DNA of 13,748 nucleotides, taken from NCBI RefSeq assembly GCF_039594555.1, contig NZ_JBCNNF010000179.1, positions 1-13,748 on the forward strand, written 5' to 3'. The notes below the pieces were generated by a model. The model was not told the DNA's origin. It was given only the letters and a program-made list of their open reading frames with translations, and did no database searches. This stretch comes from Inquilinus sp039594555. Lineage in GTDB: Bacteria; Pseudomonadota; Alphaproteobacteria; DSM-16000; Inquilinaceae. Positions within the stretch are counted from its first letter, which is position 1; each line of letters starts with the position of its first letter. Below, piece after piece: positions 1-6,176 of this stretch. The position numbers and the translations under genes were made by a program.

Positions 1-1
1 G

Positions 2-226
2 ACCGGCACGGATTCGCCGCTGGTACCCTACAGCGACGTGGCGTTGGTGGCCGAGACGCTGGAGAACACCAGCGTCTACACCCCGACCATCTCGCGCATC
101 GCCGCGCTGGTGGTGATCGACATCCTGTCCACCGCTGTGGCCCTGCGCCGCAACGACGCCCATTTCCAGCGCTTCCAGACCATGAAGCGGCGACTGAACG
201 AGCTGCGGTTCAACGAGAGGCTGTGA
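2..226 (+). CDS. RpiR/MurR-family transcriptional regulator, C-terminal end (partial)
   Basis: The reading frame is open from the left edge to TGA at 224-226, so the gene starts outside the window. The visible 74 residues look like the end of the SIS (sugar isomerase) domain of RpiR-type regulators: a SPLVPYSDVAL strand and turn, then the helix TPTISRIAALVVIDILSTAVAL, which I quote only in part as TPTISRIAALVVIDIL, and a charged tail RFQTMKRRLNELR. In this family an N-terminal HTH binds DNA and the SIS domain binds a phosphosugar to control sugar catabolism genes. The HTH is not visible. A GTG at 38 is in frame but lies inside the domain and is not a plausible start. A polyol dehydrogenase lies about 1 kb away, which would suit a sugar regulator, but it is on the other strand and no link is shown. 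Family call is fairly sure; ligand unknown. Confidence 0.75.
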   Translation, partial: TGTDSPLVPYSDVALVAETLENTSVYTPTISRIAALVVIDILSTAVALRRNDAHFQRFQTMKRRLNELRFNERL

Positions 227-252
227 GGGGCCAGGCCTCGCCTTCCTCCACC

Positions 253-334
253 GTCATTGCCAGCCCCGAAGGGACGTGGCAATCCATGGGGTGGGACCGC
301 TGGATTGCCACGTCGCTTCGCTCCTCGCGATGAC
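253..334. repeat. Intergenic palindromic repeat, 34-base arms
   Basis: Two inverted arms, 253-286 and 301-334, flank a 14-base centre. The right arm contains ATTGCCACGTCGCTTCGCTC and the left arm carries GGGACGTGGCAATCCA, its imperfect complement. The inner half (ACGTGGCAATCCA) pairs perfectly and the outer half has mismatches. This resembles dispersed REP/BIME-like intergenic palindromes that recur in many proteobacterial genomes. It lies between the convergent ends of the RpiR-type gene and the DUF72 gene, so it could also stop transcription from both sides. There is no strong T tract. Confidence 0.7.
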
Positions 335-360
335 AAGGTAGGGGCAGGCGGCGGAGCCCT

Positions 361-1170
361 TCACCCCAGCTTCTTGATCAGCGCCATCGCCGCGGCCGGG
401 GCTTTCGGCTTGAAGCCGTTGATCATGTAGACGAAGACGTCGCGCGACTTCGGCGGCTTCTTCTCCGGCGCCCCGACCGGCTTCAGGTCGTCCGGCGCCC
501 CACCGTCGGCCCAGGCCTTGGCCCGCTTGGCCCATTGGTCCAGCGCCTTCGGGGTGTAGCCGGTCTCGACCTCCTCCGAGGCGCGCTGCAGCCGGGCATA
601 GACGAAGGGGGCGGTGACGTCCGGGATCTCCGGGAAGCCCTCCTTGTCGGTCAGCACCACCGCCACCTTGTGGGCGCGCAGCAGGTCGATGAATTCCGCG
701 TTCCGGAAGCTGTCGTGCCGGACCTCGACCACATGACGCAGCGCATGGCCGTCGACCTCATGCGGCAGCAGCTTCAGGAAGGCCTCAAAATCCTTCGGGT
801 CGAACTGCTTGGTCGGCAGGAACTGCCAGTTGATCGGACCCAGCTTTTCCTTCAGCTCGGTGATGCCGCTGGTGACGAAGCGGTCGATCGACTCGCCGGC
901 CTCGGCCAGTACCCGCCGGTTGGTGGTGAAGCGGGTGCCCTTGAGCGAGAAGACGAAACCCTCCGGCGTCTCCTCGCGCCATTTGGCGAAGCTCTCCGGC
1001 TTCTGCGAGCCGTAATAGGTGCCGTTGATCTCGATCGAGGTGACCTGGCGCGAGGCGTATTCCAGCTCGCGCTTCTGTGCCAGGCCCTTGGGGTAGAAGG
1101 TCTCGCGCCAGGGCTCGAAGGTCCAGCCGCCGATGCCGACGCGAATCCCGGTTGCACCCTTCGAAGCCAT
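361..1170 (-). CDS. DUF72 (YecE-like) TIM-barrel family protein
   Basis: This encodes 269 residues, the usual size for DUF72/YecE proteins. Recognisable family features are the N-terminal strand VGIGGWTFEPWRETFYP (about residues 11-27), the EINGTYYGSQKPESFAKW block (about 47-64), the FVFSLKG strand, the central HVVEVRHDSF motif, and FVYMINGF near the C-terminus. The family folds as a TIM barrel; its reaction is not established. ATG at 1168-1170 is preceded on the minus strand by GGGAGGAC, a good ribosome binding site about 5 bases away. It lies 87 bases downstream of the dehydrogenase gene on the same strand, with a possible hairpin between them, so co-transcription is possible but not certain. 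I cannot assign a substrate. Confidence 0.9.
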   Translation of the reverse strand: MASKGATGIRVGIGGWTFEPWRETFYPKGLAQKRELEYASRQVTSIEINGTYYGSQKPESFAKWREETPEGFVFSLKGTRFTTNRRVLAEAGESIDRFVTSGITELKEKLGPINWQFLPTKQFDPKDFEAFLKLLPHEVDGHALRHVVEVRHDSFRNAEFIDLLRAHKVAVVLTDKEGFPEIPDVTAPFVYARLQRASEEVETGYTPKALDQWAKRAKAWADGGAPDDLKPVGAPEKKPPKSRDVFVYMINGFKPKAPAAAMALIKKLG

Positions 1171-1227
1171 GGCGTCCTCCCCCTTGATCAGGATGCCATC
1201 GGAACATATGGCGAACGAGGAATCAAG

Positions 1228-1248
1228 CGCCGGCCGCTCGGGCCGGCG
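1228..1248 (-). terminator. Possible hairpin terminator after the polyol dehydrogenase gene
   Basis: CGCCGGCC (1228-1235) and GGCCGGCG (1241-1248) form a perfect 8-bp GC stem with a 5-base loop, 10 bases beyond the minus-strand stop codon at 1258. The following minus-strand sequence (CTTGATTCCTCGTT) is only moderately T-rich, so intrinsic termination is uncertain. It could be a weak attenuator before the DUF72 gene. Confidence 0.35.
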
Positions 1249-1257
1249 ACTTCGCGA

Positions 1258-2289
1258 TTACAGCTTGATCTGCAGCTTCACATCCGCCGGCCGGCCCTCA
1301 GCGGCGCGCTCGAACGCCTTGATGCTGTCCTCGAAGCTATAGGTATCGGTGACCAGCGGCTTCAGGTCGACCTTGCCCGACGCGATCATGGCGATGGCGC
1401 GGTCATAGACATTGGCGTAGCGGAACACGGTCTCGATCCGCACCTCCTTGGCCGCGGCGGCGACCAGGTCGACCGCCACCGGCTCGACCGGCATCCCGAT
1501 GACCACCAGGCAGCCGCCGGGCCGCACGGCGTCGAAGATGCCGGGATAGGCGCGCGGGCTGCCGCTGGCCTCGAACACCACATCGGCGCCCCAGCCATTC
1601 GTCGCCGCGGCCACCGCGTCGGCCAGCTTGGTCTCGCGGATGTTGACGCCGGTGATGCCGGGATAGCGCTCGGCGATCGCCAGCTTCTCCGGCAGCAGGT
1701 CGGAGATCAGCACCCGGCTGCAGCCGCCGGCCAGGGCGGCCAGCGCCGCCATGATGCCGATCGGGCCGGCGCCGATCACCACGGCGAAGTCGCCGGGCTG
1801 GATCCGCGCCTTCACCGCCGCCTGCAGGCCGACGGCGAAGGGCTCGACCATCGCGCCCTCGGCGAAGGAGACATTGTCCGGCAGCTTGAAGGTGAAGCCG
1901 GCGGGGTGCACCACCTCGGGCGTCAGGCAGCCATGCACCGGCGGGGTGGCCCAGAACACGACGCTGGGGTCGACATTGTAGAGGCCGAGCTTCGACGCCT
2001 TGGAGGTCAGGTCGGGGATGCCCGGCTCCATGCACACCCGGTCGCCCACCTTCAGGCTGGTAACGCCGGGGCCGACCTCGCTGACGGTGCCGGCGGCCTC
2101 ATGGCCCAGCACCATCGGTTCCTTGACCACGAAGGGCCCGATCCGGCCATGGGTATAGTAGTGCACGTCGCTGCCGCAGACGCCGACGGTGTCGATCTTG
2201 ATCCGAACGTCGCCCGGCCCAAGGGTCCGGGGCAGGTCGATCTCGCGCAGCGACAATTCCCTCTGCCGCTCCAGGACCAGGGCACGCAT
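1258..2289 (-). CDS. Zinc-dependent polyol (sorbitol/xylitol-type) NAD dehydrogenase
   Basis: This 343-residue medium-chain dehydrogenase probably oxidises a polyol such as sorbitol or xylitol to a ketose in the cytoplasm. Catalytic zinc ligands are visible as Cys38 (VCGSDVHYY), His63-Glu64 (GHEAAG) and Glu149 (MVEP). All are offset by 6 from the positions I recall for human sorbitol dehydrogenase (44, 69, 70, 155). The segment EPGIPDLTSKASKLGLYNVD (about 88-107) corresponds to the sorbitol dehydrogenase loop that has lost the structural-zinc cysteines. The Rossmann motif is GAGPIG (173-178), and Asp197 after the second strand points to NAD rather than NADP. I chose ATG at 2289, not the longer frame to 2382, because GGAGGAAG precedes it and the family begins at MRALVLERQRELSLREIDLP. 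The exact substrate cannot be told. An RpiR-type regulator nearby is compatible with sugar or polyol use. Confidence 0.88.
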   Translation of the reverse strand: MRALVLERQRELSLREIDLPRTLGPGDVRIKIDTVGVCGSDVHYYTHGRIGPFVVKEPMVLGHEAAGTVSEVGPGVTSLKVGDRVCMEPGIPDLTSKASKLGLYNVDPSVVFWATPPVHGCLTPEVVHPAGFTFKLPDNVSFAEGAMVEPFAVGLQAAVKARIQPGDFAVVIGAGPIGIMAALAALAGGCSRVLISDLLPEKLAIAERYPGITGVNIRETKLADAVAAATNGWGADVVFEASGSPRAYPGIFDAVRPGGCLVVIGMPVEPVAVDLVAAAAKEVRIETVFRYANVYDRAIAMIASGKVDLKPLVTDTYSFEDSIKAFERAAEGRPADVKLQIKL

Positions 2290-2447
2290 GCTGGCTTCCT
2301 CCCGAATTCGGGCCGGACGCGCGGCCGGCCTCACCCCTCCTTGGTACGACTTTTGCCGGGAGCGGGGAAGGCGTCTCTGCACAAATGTCTTTTGCTAGAT
2401 ACGAAAGTTCACGCCAAGCGACGGGCGGTATACTGCCACCCCTTCCA

Positions 2448-2520
2448 CGTCATTCCCGCGAAAGCGGGAATCTTCCGCCGGTGAAGCTGTGGCGAGATCC
2501 CCGCTTTCGCGGGGATGACG
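2448..2520. repeat. Intergenic palindromic repeat, CGTCATTCCCGCGAAAGCGG type
   Basis: Arms of 25 bases at 2448-2472 and 2496-2520 are inverted copies with two mismatches, separated by 23 bases. The left arm starts CGTCATTCCCGCGAAAGCGG and the right arm ends TTTCGCGGGGATGACG. Each arm is itself a short palindrome around GCGAAAGC. This is one of the widely dispersed intergenic repeats of proteobacteria. It occupies most of the gap between the DUF1993 stop and the dehydrogenase start, and in RNA either strand would form a strong hairpin. It could end DUF1993 transcription on the minus strand. Confidence 0.75.
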
Positions 2521-2544
2521 CCATAAGGATGTCGCGAAGAGACC

Positions 2545-3054
2545 TCAACCCACCAGCGCCAGATAGTCCCGCTTGCCGATCTCCACGCCCTGGTGGCGCA
2601 GGATGTCGTAGGTGGTCACGACGTGAAAATAGAAGTTCGGCAGCACCATCTTGAGCGCGTAGCTGCGGCCGGTGAAGTCGACCTTGCGGTCGCGCAGCGT
2701 GAGGGTGACGGTCTCCTCCTCGCGGCCGTCGACCTGGTCCGGGCCGACGCTCTCGAGATAGGCGATGGTCTTGGCCAGACGCTCCTTGAGCTGAGCCAGG
2801 GTGGTCTCGGTGTCCTCGAAGGCCGGCGGGGTCAGGCCGGCCAAACGAGCGGCGCCGAATTTGGCGGCATCGCTGACGCGCTGGATCTGGCCCGACAGCG
2901 GATACATGTCGGGCGCCAGGCGTGCCTCGACCAGCGTGGCCGGGTCGATCCCGGCAGCCTCGGCATGGGCCGCGGCCTTGTCCAGCAGCGTCGACAGCAT
3001 GCGCAGCTTCGGCAGCATCACGCCGACCGAGATCTCGTGCAGGGAGAGGGGCAA
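2545..3054 (-). CDS. DUF1993 family protein (DinB-like helical bundle), TTG start
   Basis: The protein has 169 residues with the DUF1993 pattern: PLSLHEISVG at the N-terminus, LRMLSTLLDKAAAHAEA, then LAPDMYPLSGQIQRVSDAAK, a middle helix FEDTETTLAQLKERLAKTI, and a C-terminal NFYFHVVTTYDILRHQGVE followed by KRDYLALVG. DUF1993 is grouped with DinB/YfiT-like four-helix bundles; no reaction is established for it. The frame is open to an ATG at 3150, but those 32 residues are low-complexity and unlike the family. TTG at 3052-3054 puts the start exactly where family members begin (M-x-LS-HE) and has CGGAG 7 bases upstream on the minus strand. Its 5' end faces the DUF1348/TetR pair, with 182 bases between starts, so a shared promoter region is possible. 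Confidence 0.85.
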   Translation of the reverse strand: MPLSLHEISVGVMLPKLRMLSTLLDKAAAHAEAAGIDPATLVEARLAPDMYPLSGQIQRVSDAAKFGAARLAGLTPPAFEDTETTLAQLKERLAKTIAYLESVGPDQVDGREEETVTLTLRDRKVDFTGRSYALKMVLPNFYFHVVTTYDILRHQGVEIGKRDYLALVG

Positions 3055-3158
3055 GGGAGTGCTCCGATGAAAGACGGGCGCCGCATCGGCCCGGGCGTTC
3101 GGCGGCTGGGAACCCTCCGCTCTCGACTCGCTTGCGGTCAAGAGTCGCACGGGCCAGC

Positions 3159-3187
3159 TTGACCGCCTACACCATCCTCTGTACCAA
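3159..3187 (+). promoter_or_regulatory. Candidate promoter for the DUF1348-tetR pair
   Basis: TTGACC (3159-3164) matches five of six bases of the -35 consensus. With a 17-base spacer, the -10 position is TACCAA (3182-3187), only three of six. That -10 lies inside the first operator palindrome (3180-3195), the arrangement expected if a repressor blocks polymerase. The start point is inferred only. Confidence 0.35.
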
Positions 3188-3214
3188 TCGGTACAGTCAG
3201 TTCCGTTCGGTACA
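3180..3214. promoter_or_regulatory. Two operator-like palindromes, probably for the TetR regulator
   Basis: Site 1 (3180-3195) is TGTACCAATCGGTACA: perfect 6-base arms TGTACC/GGTACA with a 4-base centre. Site 2 (3199-3214) is AGTTCCGTTCGGTACA with the same 6-4-6 layout; its right arm is perfect and its left arm matches 4 of 6. The centres are 19 bp apart, about two helical turns, so two dimers could bind on nearly the same face. The sites lie 22-57 bases before the DUF1348 ATG, and the second gene of that pair encodes a TetR repressor, which usually binds such palindromes in its own promoter. Binding is inferred, not shown. Confidence 0.6.
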
Positions 3215-3236
3215 ATCCCAATCGAGGAGAGCCGCC

Positions 3237-3710
3237 ATGACCGCCGACCGTCCGCCGCTTCCGCCCTTCACCCGCGAGACCGCGATCCAGAAGGTGCGCG
3301 CGGCCGAGGATGGCTGGAACAGTTGCGACCCGCAGCGCGTCGCCCTGGCCTATACCGAGGACAGCCGCTGGCGGAACCGGGCCGAGTTCCCGCAGGGCCG
3401 CGCCCAGATCGTCGAGTTCCTGACCCGGAAATGGGCGCGCGAGCTGGACTACCGGCTGATCAAGGAGCTCTGGGCCTTCGACGGCAACCGCATCGCCGTC
3501 CGCTTCGCCTATGAGTGGCGCGACGATTCCGGCCAGTGGTACCGCTCCTACGGCAACGAGAACTGGGAGTTCGACGAGCACGGGCTGATGCGCGCCCGCC
3601 ACGCCTCGATCAACGACCGGCCGATCGCGGAGTCCGAGCGCAAGTTCCACTGGGAGCGGTCGGGTCCGCGGCCGGCGGACCATCCGGGGCTCAGCGACCT
3701 CGGGCTGTAG
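3237..3710 (+). CDS. DUF1348 family NTF2/SnoaL-like protein
   Basis: This 157-residue protein is the normal length for DUF1348. It shows the family order: PPFTRETAIQKVRAAEDGWN (about 9-28), VALAYTEDSRWRNRAEF (35-51), GRAQIVEFLTRKW (54-66), the core strands IAVRFAYEWRDDSGQWYRSY (86-105), GNENWEFDEHGLM (106-118), and RHASINDRPI near the C-terminus. The fold is an NTF2-like cone with an open pocket; no catalysed reaction is established. The ATG is preceded by GAGGAG six bases upstream. The tetR gene begins 11 bases after its stop, so the two are almost certainly one transcript controlled by the two palindromes upstream. Small DUF1348 genes next to TetR regulators suggest a response to a small molecule or reactive compound, but that is inference. 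Confidence 0.88.
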   Translation: MTADRPPLPPFTRETAIQKVRAAEDGWNSCDPQRVALAYTEDSRWRNRAEFPQGRAQIVEFLTRKWARELDYRLIKELWAFDGNRIAVRFAYEWRDDSGQWYRSYGNENWEFDEHGLMRARHASINDRPIAESERKFHWERSGPRPADHPGLSDLGL

Positions 3711-3721
3711 CCTTGCCCAGG

Positions 3722-4270
3722 ATGGTGGCGGAGCGGGCGGATGTGCTGCCCGCCTTGGCGGAGGTGTTCCGCGAGCACGGCTTCGAAGGCGCCAGCCTCG
3801 CCCTGATCGGTCAGCGCACCGGCCTGGGCAAAGGCAGCCTCTACCACTTCTTCCCGGGCGGGAAGGAGGAGATGGCGGCGGCGGTGCTGGCCGAGATCGA
3901 CGGCTGGTTCGAGCAACACATCTTCCGCCCGCTGCGGGAGGAAGAGCCGCGCCGTGCTGTGGCAGAGATGATCCGCGCGGTCGACGGCTATTTCCGTTCC
4001 GGCCGCCGGGTCTGCCTGGTCGGCGCCTTCGCCCTCGGGGATGTCCGCGACCGCTTCGGCGCCGCCATCCGCGGCTATTTCGCCGCCTGGACCGACGCGC
4101 TGGCGCAGGGGCTCGAGCGCGGCGGCCTGGCCGAGGTGGAGGCCCGCGACCGGGCGGAGGAGGCGGTGGCGGCGATCCAGGGCGCCCTGGTCCTGGCCCG
4201 GGCCCTGGACGACCCCGCCGCCTTCCGCCGCTCGATGGCCCGGATCGAGGCCCGGCTCACGGCGGGGTAG
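3722..4270 (+). CDS. TetR/AcrR-family repressor, LmrA/YxaF-like
   Basis: The protein has 182 residues. The N-terminal DNA-binding domain spans about residues 4-50, with the helix-turn-helix around 24-44: GASLALIGQRTGLGKGSLYH, followed by FFPGGKEEM, which is typical of the LmrA/YxaF subgroup. The C-terminal ligand domain includes GRRVCLVGAFALGDVRDRF (about 97-115) and a final helix pair. ATG at 3722 is taken as start; it lacks a clear Shine-Dalgarno sequence (CCCAGG precedes it) and lies 11 bases after the DUF1348 stop, so it may rely on translational coupling. In-frame TTG 3713 and GTG 3725 are alternatives. It probably represses its own transcript by binding the TGTACC-N4-GGTACA sites. The inducer is unknown. 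Confidence 0.87.
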   Translation: MVAERADVLPALAEVFREHGFEGASLALIGQRTGLGKGSLYHFFPGGKEEMAAAVLAEIDGWFEQHIFRPLREEEPRRAVAEMIRAVDGYFRSGRRVCLVGAFALGDVRDRFGAAIRGYFAAWTDALAQGLERGGLAEVEARDRAEEAVAAIQGALVLARALDDPAAFRRSMARIEARLTAG

Positions 4271-4297
4271 GGTGGGGGCCGATCAGTTTAACGGCGT

Positions 4298-4452
4298 GGC
4301 CGGCTCTCCCCCTCACCCTCCCGTCGCTTCGCGCCGGGCCCTCCCTCTCCCTAAGGAGAGGGAATAAGAGCTGTGGCCCGGCGCCTTTAACCTCTCCCCA
4401 AGGGAGAGGTCGAAATCGCGGAGCGATTTCGGGTGAGGGGGTGGCTCCGGCC
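4298..4452. repeat. Large composite palindromic repeat with internal hairpins
   Basis: The outer arms pair around CCCCCTCACCC (4308-4318) and GGGTGAGGGGG (4431-4441), and GGCCGG (4298-4303) faces CCGGCC (4447-4452). Inside are three separate hairpins: CCCTCTCC-CTAA-GGAGAGGG (4343-4362), CCTCTCCC-CAA-GGGAGAGG (4391-4409), and CGAAATCG with CGATTTCG (4411-4418, 4424-4431). This looks like a dispersed intergenic element of the CCCTCTCCC/GGGTGAGGG type seen in many alphaproteobacteria. It sits between the convergent tetR and hydrolase genes and reaches the hydrolase stop codon, so it probably also folds in both 3' ends. Confidence 0.75.
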
Positions 4453-5366
4453 TATCCGTTCACGCGCGAATCCCGATCCTCGCCCAGGAACCCGATCAGC
4501 GCCTCGGCGACCTCCCCCGGGCGCTCCTCCTGCAGCGCGTGGCCGCAGGGCAGGGCGCGGCCGCGGACATTCGTGGCCTTGTCGCGCCAAGTTTCCAAAA
4601 CGTCATAGAGCTCGCCGACCACACCCTTGGCGCCCCACAGCGCCAGTAGCGGCGCCTCGACGCGGCGACCGGCATCGGCGGCGTCATGCTCCAGGTCGAT
4701 CGTCGCAGCGGCGCGATAGTCCTCGCAGATGGCATGGACCGCGCCGGGCTGGCGGTAGCAGCGCAGATACTCTTGCACCAGCTCCTCCCGCGGCACGCCG
4801 GGCGTCCGGCTCTGCCCGGCCAGATGGTGGCGCAGGTAGAATTCCGGGTCGGCCTCGATCAGCCGCTCCGGCAGCGGCGCCGGCTGGATCAGGAAGAACC
4901 ACCAGAAATAGCGGGTGGCGAAGTCCCGGTTGGTGAGGGCGTACATCGTCGCCGTCGGCGCGATGTCCAGCAGCGCGAGCCGTTGGACCGCCTCCGGATG
5001 GTCCAGCGCCATGCGGTGGGCGACGCGGCCGCCGCGGTCATGACCCACGACCGCGAAGCGCTTGTGCCCCAGGGCGCGCATCACGGCCACCTGGTCCGCC
5101 GCCATCGCCCGCTTCGAGTAGGCGACGTGGTTCTCGCCGCCCTTCGGCCGGGAGCTGTCGCCATAGCCGCGCAGATCGGCGGCGACCACCGAATATCCGG
5201 CCGCGACCAGGCGCGGCGCCACCGCGTGCCAGGTGGCATGGGTCTGCGGGTGGCCGTGCAGCAGCAGCACCGGCGGCCCGTCCCCGGCACGCACACCATG
5301 GATGCGCAGGCCGGGCGCGACCTCGATGTCGAAGGGCGTGAAGCCGGGCATCAGCGGGGCGGTCAT
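4452..5366 (-). CDS. Alpha/beta hydrolase, fluoroacetate (haloacetate) dehalogenase family
   Basis: This 304-residue protein matches the haloacetate dehalogenase branch of alpha/beta hydrolases, which replace the halogen of haloacetates with hydroxyl through an aspartyl ester. Visible elements are the oxyanion region HGHPQTHATWH (37-47), nucleophile Asp110 in VVGHDRGGRVAHR, carboxylate-binding Arg111 and Arg114, Asp134 in LLDIAPTATM, QPAPLPERLI (161-170), EDYRAAATIDLEHD (215-228) with Tyr217, and His276 in PCGH. Asp110, Arg111, Arg114 and Asp134 carry the numbers I recall for the Rhodopseudomonas enzyme RPA1163. The halide-pocket His expected near 155 is Trp here (YFWWFF), so fluoride chemistry is doubtful; chloroacetate, an epoxide or an ester could be the substrate. 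GGAGG lies 7 bases before the ATG. It follows the yqhA-like gene by 39 bases, probably one transcript. Confidence 0.85.
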   Translation of the reverse strand: MTAPLMPGFTPFDIEVAPGLRIHGVRAGDGPPVLLLHGHPQTHATWHAVAPRLVAAGYSVVAADLRGYGDSSRPKGGENHVAYSKRAMAADQVAVMRALGHKRFAVVGHDRGGRVAHRMALDHPEAVQRLALLDIAPTATMYALTNRDFATRYFWWFFLIQPAPLPERLIEADPEFYLRHHLAGQSRTPGVPREELVQEYLRCYRQPGAVHAICEDYRAAATIDLEHDAADAGRRVEAPLLALWGAKGVVGELYDVLETWRDKATNVRGRALPCGHALQEERPGEVAEALIGFLGEDRDSRVNG

Positions 5367-5405
5367 CGCACTGCCTCCATCGACGCGCCGGGCCGGCGCC
5401 GCGGC

Positions 5406-5966
5406 TCAGTGCGGCCGGTCGGCGGGGGGCTGGGAGAGGCGATCGACCAGGGCGATGCCGATCGCCGACAGGATGAAGACGCTGTGGATCACCGTCTGCA
5501 GGATGATCCCCATCTCGGTGTAGCTGGTGTTGTCCGGCGACCCGACATTGCCGGCGCCGATGAAGGTGCGCAGCAGGTGGATCGAGGAGATGCCGATGAT
5601 CGCCATGGCGAGCTTCACCTTGAGGATGCTCGCATTGACGTGGTCCAGCCATTCCGGCTGGTCGGGATGGCCGCTCAGGCCCAGGCGGGAGACGAAGGTC
5701 TCGTAGCCGCCGACGATCACCATCATCAGCAGGTTCGAGATCATCACCACGTCGATCAGCCCCAGCACCACCAGCATGATCTGCTGCTCGCTGAGCTCGG
5801 GCGTGTGGACGACCAGGTGCCACAGCTCCTTCAGGAACAGGAAGGCGTAGACGCCCTGGGCCACGATCAGCCCGAGATAGAGCGGCAGCTGCAGCCAGCG
5901 CGACCCGAAGATCAGGGCCGGCAGCGGCCGCAGGCGGGGCGAGGTCGGGGAGGTCTCCTGCGGCAT
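5406..5966 (-). CDS. YqhA-type (UPF0114) inner membrane protein
   Basis: The 186-residue protein has about four membrane segments, near residues 26-46, 63-86, 115-135 and 152-175. It shows UPF0114/YqhA family sequence: LIFGSRWLQLPLYLGLIVAQ, LGLIDVVMISNLLMMVIVGGYE, LKVKLAMAIIGISSIHLL, and a C-terminal hydrophobic helix ending IGIALVDRLSQ. Its function is unknown. I place the start at ATG 5966, with GGAG six bases upstream on the minus strand; a TTG at 5984 in the same frame would add six residues and has a worse ribosome site. It is the first gene of a minus-strand pair with the dehalogenase-like hydrolase, and its 5' end faces the lytic transglycosylase gene with 210 bases between. Confidence 0.88.
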   Translation of the reverse strand: MPQETSPTSPRLRPLPALIFGSRWLQLPLYLGLIVAQGVYAFLFLKELWHLVVHTPELSEQQIMLVVLGLIDVVMISNLLMMVIVGGYETFVSRLGLSGHPDQPEWLDHVNASILKVKLAMAIIGISSIHLLRTFIGAGNVGSPDNTSYTEMGIILQTVIHSVFILSAIGIALVDRLSQPPADRPH

Positions 5967-6079
5967 GTCCGGCTCCGGTGGCAAAGATCGGCGACCTTAT
6001 ACGGCGCGGCGAGGCCGGCCGGAACGGGATTTGCCGGAACCCCGCCCTGCGCCTCGATTCGCGGGGGCTGCCATTCTTT

Positions 6080-6111
6080 CGACAAACATGATAGGTTTGA
6101 ATGGCTTGTCG
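6080..6111. promoter_or_regulatory. Inverted repeat in the yqhA / transglycosylase divergent region
   Basis: CGACAA (6080-6085) and TTGTCG (6106-6111) are perfect inverted copies in the most AT-rich part of this 210-base divergent gap. On the minus strand TATCAT (6093-6088) is a five-of-six match to a -10 box for the yqhA-like gene, though I see no good -35 box at the right distance. An 8-base palindrome GTGATCAC follows at 6121-6128. These are candidates for an operator or promoter, nothing more. Confidence 0.25.
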
Positions 6112-6176
6112 TTGGTCCCTGTGATCACGATGTAAGACAGGGCGCTTATGCCCGGGGGAGTCTGGAGGGGGCCGCC

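Noticed and set aside
535..2484. A 649-codon plus-strand open frame across the DUF72 and dehydrogenase genes
   Set aside because: It is the antisense of two clear genes, is rich in repeated Asp/Gly/His/Arg and has no family-like sequence. Long antisense frames are common in GC-rich DNA.
6121..6128. GTGATCAC as a CRP/FNR site
   Set aside because: It is a plain 8-base palindrome without the TGTGA-N6-TCACA spacing.
4686..6176. A 497-codon extension upstream of the lytic transglycosylase, in frame with it
   Set aside because: It lies antisense to the hydrolase and yqhA-like genes and has shadow composition. The signal peptide and ribosome site at 6177 mark the true start.
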